From contig CALAYC010000312.1 in NCBI GenBank assembly GCA_937894935.1, positions 1 through 5,714 of the forward strand: a stretch of 5,714 nt of DNA, read 5' to 3'. The notes beneath the pieces were generated by a model. The model was not told the origin of the DNA. It searched no databases and was given only the letters and a program-made list of their open reading frames with translations. Every line of letters starts with the position of its first letter. Position 1 is the first letter of the stretch. This DNA comes from an uncultured Verrucomicrobiota bacterium (lineage in GTDB: Bacteria > Verrucomicrobiota > Verrucomicrobiia > Limisphaerales > JADLHS01). This document shows positions 1 to 4,476 of this stretch, one piece after another. The position numbers and the translations under genes were made by a program.

Positions 1-24
1 GTTCAAGTCCTGTCGCGGGCACCA
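1..24 (+). tRNA. 3' end of a tRNA gene (partial, isotype not determined)
   Basis: The window opens inside the T arm of a tRNA. Base 1 is the last base of the 5' T stem. Bases 2-8 (TTCAAGT) are the seven-base T loop and bases 9-13 (CCTGT) the 3' T stem. Bases 14-20 (CGCGGGC) are the 3' acceptor strand, base 21 is the discriminator A, and 22-24 are an encoded CCA. The missing 5' end should therefore begin GCCCGCG and the 5' T strand should read ACAGG. The anticodon lies outside the window, so the amino acid cannot be read; Arg or Leu would fit the acceptor and discriminator, but that is a guess. No clear intrinsic terminator follows, only a five-T run at 36-40 without a stem. Confidence 0.88.
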
Positions 25-172
25 TAAACAGCTTCATTTTTCGGCAGATTTCCTTCGTTCATCACCCGGAAAATCACGTCGTCGTCGAATCAGATTTGAA
101 GTTTGAATCGACTCGATGCGCAGTGGCGACGACCTCGGTTCACTTCTTTATGACTGGTAGGCAACACACTTC

Positions 173-201
173 TTTACACCCATTCTCGTGGTGCTTAAAG
201 T
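173..201 (+). promoter_or_regulatory. Sigma70-type promoter placed directly on the start codon of the coiled-coil operon
   Basis: The -35 candidate is TTTACA (173-178, 5 of 6 matches to TTGACA). The -10 candidate is TAAAGT (196-201, 4 of 6 to TATAAT), and the spacer is an optimal 17 bases. The expected transcription start at about 207-208 coincides with the ATG at 208, so the mRNA would be leaderless; there is also no Shine-Dalgarno sequence before that ATG. The rest of the spacer from the tRNA (25-172) holds no gene that I can support. It does contain a 7-bp inverted repeat (GTCGTCG at 81-87, CGACGAC at 127-133) with a long loop, of doubtful meaning. Confidence 0.55.
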
Positions 202-207
202 CGCGCT

Positions 208-882
208 ATGCCGACCGAGTACGATGCGACTGAATTTGTAGATACGGATTTTCACACTCCGAAGTCGCCTTACGCGACGTCATCCATCGGGACGGCGAAC
301 AGCGGTTTTCGCGCGCCGACCCGTGAGGAAGTAGATTCTAAAGTCACCGAAGCTCAGCAGAAACTCGCCGAACTGAAACGTGCGCAGGAAGAATTAGAGC
401 GTGAGCGTGCCGCACTCGAAGAAGTGCGTCGGCGCCAGACGGAATTTCAGACCGGTCGCCAGGAGATGATTGAAAATCTCACGCGCGGCCTGGGCCTGTT
501 GGAGGAAGCGGAATTCGCGGCGCGACGCGATGCCGAACAGATGGCAAAAACCGTGGCAGCTTTGCGCGATTCTTTGGGCAAAGTGCAATCCATCAACGAG
601 GAAGCGTGGTCGAAAGAAAGTTTCAATGTGGAACTCACGCGGGCGCTGACGACGCTGGAAAACGCGCGGATGGAATGGAACGGCGCGCGATTGAAATTCC
701 CGGTGTTGTCCGGCGAAAGCGCGACTTCCCATGTCAGTGTGAAGGCGGCGAACGAGGTTTCGCCATTGTTGGCGCCGAAGAGTTTCTTTGAGCTTTGTAA
801 ATTGGGCCTGGCGTTCACGTGGCCGCTCGTGGCGGTTGCGTTGTTGGCGCTAGGCGTGTTGGTTGCCATTCTGTTGCGCTGA
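208..882 (+). CDS. Tail-anchored coiled-coil membrane protein, function unknown (224 aa)
   Basis: I do not recognise a named family. Residues 1-36 are a Ser/Thr/Asp-rich, probably disordered head. Residues about 38-125 are a charged Glu/Arg/Gln/Leu-rich helix with heptad character, and 130-165 are a second shorter helical stretch, so a long coiled coil is likely. Residues about 199-223 form one very hydrophobic helix ending in LLR at the C-terminus. There is no signal peptide, so the protein should be anchored by its tail with the coiled coil in the cytoplasm. The ATG at 208 was chosen because the -10 element lies just upstream and the protein reads sensibly from there. A gene of similar architecture follows 40 bases downstream. 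A structural, tethering or cell-envelope scaffolding role is possible, but no enzymatic motif is visible. It is confidently a real gene; its function is unknown. Confidence 0.85.
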   Translation: MPTEYDATEFVDTDFHTPKSPYATSSIGTANSGFRAPTREEVDSKVTEAQQKLAELKRAQEELERERAALEEVRRRQTEFQTGRQEMIENLTRGLGLLEEAEFAARRDAEQMAKTVAALRDSLGKVQSINEEAWSKESFNVELTRALTTLENARMEWNGARLKFPVLSGESATSHVSVKAANEVSPLLAPKSFFELCKLGLAFTWPLVAVALLALGVLVAILLR

Positions 883-922
883 GCATGGGAGGTTGAGCAG
901 CGCGCAGAGCTCGAAAATTTTC

Positions 923-1459
923 ATGAGCTGGCTCAAGCGAAAATCCGATCCGGTTTCGGAACGCGCGCAGGCGTTAAACGCCGAAATTGCCGCGCTCGAA
1001 GCGCAGATCCAGCAGCTCGATGAACAATTGCAGCGAGCGCAGGAGCAGCCGCGCCTGCGTTCGACGGACGTGCCGCATGGCGCAACAGTTTCTCACGCTG
1101 CAACGGTGACCGATGTGAAGGATGAGGTCCTGCCGACGCGTAGCGAACCGGTATTTGAGCAGATCAATCAGGAGCGAATCACCGTGCCGAACGAAATGCC
1201 CAACGCGCCGGAGTATTATAACGATTTCGGCGTCCGCAAATTTGATTTTCCCGCCATGGTGCAGCGCGTGCGCACCTTCTTCACCGGACCGAACACCAGC
1301 AATCCGAAATTGGTAAGCTATCTCGCGGCAGGTGGCGTGCAGGGGTTGCGACCATTGCGCAAAGAAAAGCGCGTCGCGCGCAATCGGTTCATTTTGTTCT
1401 CGGCGCTATTATTTGTGGTGTTGTTCGGAACGCTGTGGTGGTTTTTGAAGACGCGTTGA
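923..1459 (+). CDS. Second tail-anchored coiled-coil protein, function unknown (178 aa)
   Basis: Residues about 10-43 are a Glu/Gln/Ala/Leu-rich heptad segment. Residues 45-95 are a low-complexity, probably flexible linker. Residues 96-150 contain a more conserved-looking block (PEYYNDFGVRKFDFP at 96-110 and a basic LRPLRKEKR at 142-150). Residues about 155-174 form one transmembrane helix followed by a short LKTR end. The basic stretch just before the helix predicts that the N-terminal part stays in the cytoplasm. The frame is open further up to a TTG at 863 that overlaps the previous gene. I prefer the ATG at 923 because the upstream residues look non-natural and the coiled coil begins soon after this Met. 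No strong Shine-Dalgarno is present. The gap to the alkyltransferase is 8 bases, so the two are almost certainly co-transcribed. The topology copies that of the preceding gene without obvious sequence identity; I recognise no family. Confidence 0.83.
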   Translation: MSWLKRKSDPVSERAQALNAEIAALEAQIQQLDEQLQRAQEQPRLRSTDVPHGATVSHAATVTDVKDEVLPTRSEPVFEQINQERITVPNEMPNAPEYYNDFGVRKFDFPAMVQRVRTFFTGPNTSNPKLVSYLAAGGVQGLRPLRKEKRVARNRFILFSALLFVVLFGTLWWFLKTR

Positions 1460-1467
1460 GCCGCGTT

Positions 1468-2007
1468 ATGAGTGCTGCGGGGACTCTGATTTATCTTCCT
1501 CTGGAAACGTCCGAAGGCGAATTTCTCGCCGGCTATTCGGCAAAGGGATTAACGCGCCTGCACTTTCCGCAATCGGCAGAACGTCACGATATTTCTTCAA
1601 CCGGCAATATTCCCGCGCAGGTGCGTCAATGGCATCGGTTGACTGAGCGTGCGGTCAAAGCGGTTCTGGCGGGAGACACGCCGGACGAACTGCCGCCGCT
1701 GGATTTATCGAGTGGCACTGGGTTTCAACAACGTGTCTGGGCGGCGATGCTTGAAATAAAATTGGGCGCAACGCGTAGCTACGGCGAAATTGCTGCGGCT
1801 ATCGGTAATCCGAAAGCAGTGCGCGCGGTGGGCGGTGCTTGTGGTGCGAATCCGATTCCGGTGCTCGTGCCGTGTCATCGCGTGCTGGCGGCGCGCCGGA
1901 AAATCGGTGGATTCTCCGGCGGATTGGAATGGAAGGTGAAATTGCTGACACGCGAAGGCGTTCAATTCCACGGTGCGGCAGAGCAGTTGGAGCTAAGGCC
2001 GCAATAG
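1468..2007 (+). CDS. ogt: Methylated-DNA--[protein]-cysteine S-methyltransferase (O6-alkylguanine-DNA alkyltransferase)
   Basis: This is a suicide DNA-repair protein that moves the alkyl group from O6-alkylguanine (and O4-alkylthymine) to its own cysteine. The active-site PCHRV motif is at residues 135-139 with nucleophile Cys136 and His137. Every key residue falls at a constant offset of nine from human MGMT: Tyr105 (Tyr114), Arg119 (Arg128, the arginine finger), Asn128 (Asn137 hinge), Cys136 (Cys145) and Glu163 (Glu172). The Cys-His-Glu network is therefore complete. Residues 1-75 form the poorly conserved N-terminal domain and about 83-165 the catalytic helix-turn-helix domain. At 179 aa it is the usual Ogt/MGMT length, with no AraC-like domain as in Ada. 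The ATG at 1468 is preferred to a GTG at 1435 that would overlap the previous gene by 25 bases and add a non-family tail. A weak TTGAG lies 7 bases before the ATG. It appears to be the last gene of its operon. Confidence 0.95.
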   Translation: MSAAGTLIYLPLETSEGEFLAGYSAKGLTRLHFPQSAERHDISSTGNIPAQVRQWHRLTERAVKAVLAGDTPDELPPLDLSSGTGFQQRVWAAMLEIKLGATRSYGEIAAAIGNPKAVRAVGGACGANPIPVLVPCHRVLAARRKIGGFSGGLEWKVKLLTREGVQFHGAAEQLELRPQ

Positions 2008-2038
2008 AACGCAAAGGTTACAGAATCCTTTGCGTTCT
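2006..2038 (+). terminator. Hairpin between convergent genes, probable (bidirectional) terminator
   Basis: Bases 2006-2017 (AGAACGCAAAGG) pair perfectly with 2027-2038 (CCTTTGCGTTCT), giving a 12-bp stem with a 9-base loop. The stem begins inside the TAG stop codon (2005-2007) of the alkyltransferase gene. It lies 24 bases beyond the stop of the transporter gene that converges from the other strand. It is not a textbook intrinsic terminator: the nearest T run on the plus strand (2050-2054) is 11 bases past the stem, and the minus strand has none. It may act with a factor, or as an mRNA 3'-end stabiliser. Confidence 0.6.
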
Positions 2039-2062
2039 TACGGTTGGACTTTTTCAAATACT

Positions 2063-3592
2063 TCAAACGGGGGCAATTGGTGTCTTTTCCTTTTGGGCGA
2101 GATATTTTCGCGTTGCGGCCGGAAGTTCGTGCCAGATGATCCAGGCGATGATCATACCGATCAACGCAAACGGAATCAGGAACACCGGCCACCAGAACCA
2201 ACTTTGCCCCGAGAGTTCACTGAAGCTGAATGCGGTGCCGGGTGATTGGGCGGCGACGTGATCTTTCGGCGTCAGGAAACCGATGCCCAGCGATTGGATG
2301 CTGCTGCCGAGATAAACAAAGCCATCCACGATACCGGAGCAGGTGGCGGTGGCTTTGCGACCGCCAAAGTCTGCTGCGGCTGTGCCTGACATCAGCGAGT
2401 GAACCCCAATGACCGCCGCCGACATGAGCAGCGCCGCCAGAGCCACCACAACCGGCGAACGGAAAAGGTAAACGGCCATCGTTGTCGTCAGCAACAGCAT
2501 CACACCGCAGAGCAGGGCGGCGGGTGGTCCGCGGCGCGATTGGAAGAGTTTGTCGGACATCAAGCCGCCGGTGAAACCGCCGATGATGCCGAAGATGCAG
2601 AGCAGAAAGCCCCAGTTCTTTTGAAAGTATTCCGCGCCCGGCTGCGGCACTTCATGGGTGAAAATCGTGTACCATTGCAAGATGCCGTTGCGCAATACGC
2701 CCGAGGTCAGTTCGATGGCCGCGATCAACAGCATGAGTTTGCTGGTGAAAACTTTTTTCAAGAGATCCATCGTGGACAATTCGACGTGCATCACGCCGGA
2801 GGACGCGTCATGGGTGTCGAGGTGCGGGAAGCCGGCTTCTTCCGGCGTGTCCTTGATCAACCACCAGTCCAGCGTGGCCCAGAACAACATGATCGCTGCC
2901 GGGATGAAGAACACCGCCCACGTCGCGTCCACGGTGCCGGTGTCCACAGCGAACAAGCGGCGCAAGAAACTATGAAACCAACCCGCGTCCGGGGCCGGTT
3001 CGGCTTTGGTCATGGCCACGATGCTGCGCCCCCAATCGAAGGCGAAGTAAACGCCGAATGAAATCAATGTTCCAAAAATGGCGCCGAACACGCCGCGTTC
3101 CCGGACGTGAAACCAATACGCCTTCACCTTGATGATCGAGACGGCTCCATAGCTTTGGAAATACATGTTCAGCCCATAAACCACGGAATACGCCACCACG
3201 AGGTTCATGTTGAGTTTGCCGTTTACCACCAAATAGGTCAGTACGCCCATCAGGATGTTGGCGAGCGATGAGCCCACGGCGGCGATGACGATGCCGCGTT
3301 TGCCGCCAATCTTGTCCACGAGCGGGCCGTTGATCAGGAAGGAGAACGCGTAAACACATGTGCCGACGGCGAAGATGATGCCGAAGTCCTCCTTGGTCAT
3401 CAGGGTGCCCAGGGCGTTCTTGGAAACCTGGAGGTTGTAGCGTCCCATGTAGAGGAACGCGTAGGTCATGCCGAGGGGAAACCAGTTTACGAACCGCCGC
3501 AGCATGAAGGCGCGGTCGTGTTGCAGGGGATTGTTGTAGAAATACAACCCGATGATGGCCGCCAGGCAGAGCAGAACGAAATAGATTTCCAT
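2063..3592 (-). CDS. MFS transporter, organophosphate:phosphate antiporter family (GlpT/UhpT-like)
   Basis: This is an inner-membrane carrier of 509 aa, predicted to exchange a phosphorylated organic solute such as glycerol-3-phosphate or a sugar phosphate for inorganic phosphate. The two arginines that bind phosphate in E. coli GlpT are recognisable: Arg51 in GRYNLQVSK (GlpT Arg45) and Arg301 in LRNGILQW (GlpT Arg269). MFS loop motifs occur at 89-100 (GPLVDKIGGKRG) and 343-355 (GLMSDKLFQSRRG), and the OPA-type segment WFHVRERG at 160-167. The core has about 12 membrane helices. Oddities are an additional hydrophobic helix at residues 3-19 ahead of the core and longer loops near 190-225 and 441-465, which make it longer than the roughly 450 aa typical of GlpT. 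The ATG at 3592 has no Shine-Dalgarno; an in-frame stop lies about nine codons upstream, and Met30 is an alternative start that would remove the extra helix. The substrate cannot be told from sequence, and neighbouring genes give no pathway clue. Confidence 0.9.
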   Translation of the reverse strand: MEIYFVLLCLAAIIGLYFYNNPLQHDRAFMLRRFVNWFPLGMTYAFLYMGRYNLQVSKNALGTLMTKEDFGIIFAVGTCVYAFSFLINGPLVDKIGGKRGIVIAAVGSSLANILMGVLTYLVVNGKLNMNLVVAYSVVYGLNMYFQSYGAVSIIKVKAYWFHVRERGVFGAIFGTLISFGVYFAFDWGRSIVAMTKAEPAPDAGWFHSFLRRLFAVDTGTVDATWAVFFIPAAIMLFWATLDWWLIKDTPEEAGFPHLDTHDASSGVMHVELSTMDLLKKVFTSKLMLLIAAIELTSGVLRNGILQWYTIFTHEVPQPGAEYFQKNWGFLLCIFGIIGGFTGGLMSDKLFQSRRGPPAALLCGVMLLLTTTMAVYLFRSPVVVALAALLMSAAVIGVHSLMSGTAAADFGGRKATATCSGIVDGFVYLGSSIQSLGIGFLTPKDHVAAQSPGTAFSFSELSGQSWFWWPVFLIPFALIGMIIAWIIWHELPAATRKYLAQKEKTPIAPV

Positions 3593-3670
3593 GCAAAAAT
3601 TCAGTGGCGGTCTGATTCACCGGACGCCGCGCGCGCAACCTGCGTTGTGTCGCCCGTAAAAATTTCGTCG

Positions 3671-3699
3671 ATGCTAAAAATCCCGGACAGTGAGGTCAA
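3671..3699 (-). promoter_or_regulatory. Promoter of the OPA-family transporter gene
   Basis: On the minus strand the -35 is TTGACC (3699-3694, 5 of 6 matches). The -10 is TAGCAT (3676-3671, 4 of 6), and the spacer is 17 bases. Transcription would start near 3664, giving a leader of about 70 bases before the ATG at 3592. That contrasts with the absent leaders predicted for the two plus-strand promoters in this window. The leader has no clear Shine-Dalgarno and only short possible stems (CGGT/ACCG around 3605-3622). Confidence 0.6.
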
Positions 3700-3706
3700 A
3701 CCTTCC

Positions 3707-3730
3707 TTCCGCACATGATTATGGGCGGAA
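3707..3730. repeat. Short inverted repeat between divergent promoters
   Basis: TTCCGC at 3707-3712 is the exact reverse complement of GCGGAA at 3725-3730, with 12 bases between them. It sits between the -35 of the transporter promoter (3694-3699) and the -35 of the clpP promoter (3762-3767), a position where an operator would fit. A 6-bp repeat can arise by chance, so the regulatory meaning is speculative. No CIRCE-type heat-shock element was seen in the 207-base intergenic region. Confidence 0.25.
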
Positions 3731-3761
3731 CGCAAAAGTCACGCGAGCATTTGCGCATTTC

Positions 3762-3790
3762 TTGACGCTGTCAGCACCCTTGGCTAGTGT
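3762..3790 (+). promoter_or_regulatory. Promoter of clpP-clpX, predicting a leaderless or near-leaderless mRNA
   Basis: The -35 is TTGACG (3762-3767, 5 of 6 matches). After a 17-base spacer the -10 is TAGTGT (3785-3790, only 3 of 6, but with the key first TA and final T). The start of transcription should fall at about 3796-3798, two to four bases before the clpP ATG at 3800. No Shine-Dalgarno is present. An in-frame TAG at 3785-3787 rules out a longer clpP reading frame, which makes the short or absent leader hard to avoid if this promoter is the one used. Confidence 0.55.
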
Positions 3791-3799
3791 GCCGCACTG

Positions 3800-4441
3800 A
3801 TGAACAAAGAACCGAATCCGCAAAATTTCCTCGTGCCGATCGTGGTTGAGCAAACCGGTCGGGGCGAACGCAGTTGGGACATTTATTCCCGCCTGCTGGT
3901 GGACCGCATCCTCTTTCTCGGCACGCCCGTGGATGACCAGGTTGCGAACGTCATCATCGCCCAATTGCTGTTCCTCCAAATGGCGGATCCGAAGAAGGAT
4001 GTGCATCTCTATATCAATTCCCCGGGCGGAAGCGTCACGGCGGGGTTGGCGATTTACGACACCATGCAATACCTCACGTGCGACGTGAACACCTATTGCG
4101 TGGGCCAGGCGGCGAGCATGGGCGCGGTGCTGTTGGCCGCCGGCACGAAGGGCAAGCGTTTCGCCTTGCCGCATTCGAACATCATGATTCATCAGGTCCT
4201 TGGCGGAGCGGAAGGTCAGGCCAGCGACGTGGAAATCCGCGTTCGCCACATGCTCAAACTCAAGAAAACGCTGAACGAAATTCTTTCCAAACACACGGGC
4301 AAACCGGTGGAACAGGTGGAGAAGGATTGCGACCGCGATTATTTCATGACCGCTGAAGAAGCGAGAGCGTACGGGCTCGTGGATCAGGTCGTTCTGTCGC
4401 GCAAGGAAATTCCCGGCGCCGACAAGGTGGTTGCGAGCTAG
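3800..4441 (+). CDS. clpP: ATP-dependent Clp protease proteolytic subunit ClpP
   Basis: This is the serine peptidase of the ClpXP/ClpAP protease: two stacked seven-membered rings in the cytoplasm that degrade proteins fed in by an AAA+ unfoldase. The catalytic triad is intact: Ser106 in GQAASMGA, His131 in MIHQ and Asp180 in CDRDYF. The spacings of 25 and 49 residues are identical to E. coli Ser97/His122/Asp171 (mature numbering). The oxyanion-hole region INSPGGSVTAG is at 72-82. The N-terminal part (NFLVPIVVEQTGRGERSWDI, residues 9-28) matches the usual mature start, with only a short propeptide-like head. The C-terminal tail (residues 201-213, RKEIPGADKVVAS) is slightly longer than that of E. 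coli. Total length is 213 aa, normal for the family. The start is fixed by an in-frame stop at 3785. clpX follows after 35 bases, so an operon is expected. Confidence 0.98.
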   Translation: MNKEPNPQNFLVPIVVEQTGRGERSWDIYSRLLVDRILFLGTPVDDQVANVIIAQLLFLQMADPKKDVHLYINSPGGSVTAGLAIYDTMQYLTCDVNTYCVGQAASMGAVLLAAGTKGKRFALPHSNIMIHQVLGGAEGQASDVEIRVRHMLKLKKTLNEILSKHTGKPVEQVEKDCDRDYFMTAEEARAYGLVDQVVLSRKEIPGADKVVAS

Positions 4442-4462
4442 CAAAACATCGCGTCAGCAGGT

Positions 4463-4467
4463 TAAGG
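4463..4467 (+). promoter_or_regulatory. Shine-Dalgarno site for clpX
   Basis: TAAGG lies 9 bases before the ATG at 4477, and is the only recognisable Shine-Dalgarno-like site well placed in front of a gene in this window. It supports the start at 4477 over the in-frame ATG at 4501, which directly precedes the first zinc-binding cysteine. It also fits a gene internal to an operon, whereas the promoter-proximal genes lack such sites. Confidence 0.55.
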
Positions 4468-4476
4468 TTTCCGCCT

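Noticed and set aside
78..133. Inverted repeat GTCGTCG/CGACGAC downstream of the tRNA
   Set aside because: The 39-base loop, simple trinucleotide-like arms and absence of a following T run make a terminator or structured RNA unsupported.
1..207. Possible integration site at the tRNA 3' end
   Set aside because: No integrase, no second copy of the tRNA tail and no change in gene style follow. There is nothing in the window to suggest an inserted element.
863..922. TTG-initiated N-terminal extension of the second coiled-coil gene
   Set aside because: It would overlap the preceding gene by 20 bases and add a Cys-containing head unlike the rest. The ATG at 923 is simpler. A GGGAGG at 888-892 touches a TTG at 893 too closely to serve as its ribosome site.
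2399..3061. 220-codon open frame on the plus strand, and a 222-codon minus-strand frame at 2970-3638
   Set aside because: Both overlap the transporter gene in other frames. Their Arg/His/Gln-rich translations lack membrane segments or motifs.
3593..3681. Three A5T tracts (3595-3600, 3658-3663, 3676-3681)
   Set aside because: Their spacing is not in phase with the DNA helix and they are short. They are insufficient to claim a bend or protein-binding array.
3719..4444. 241-codon open frame on the minus strand
   Set aside because: It is antisense to clpP, with no recognisable domain. The clpP frame carries the intact catalytic triad.
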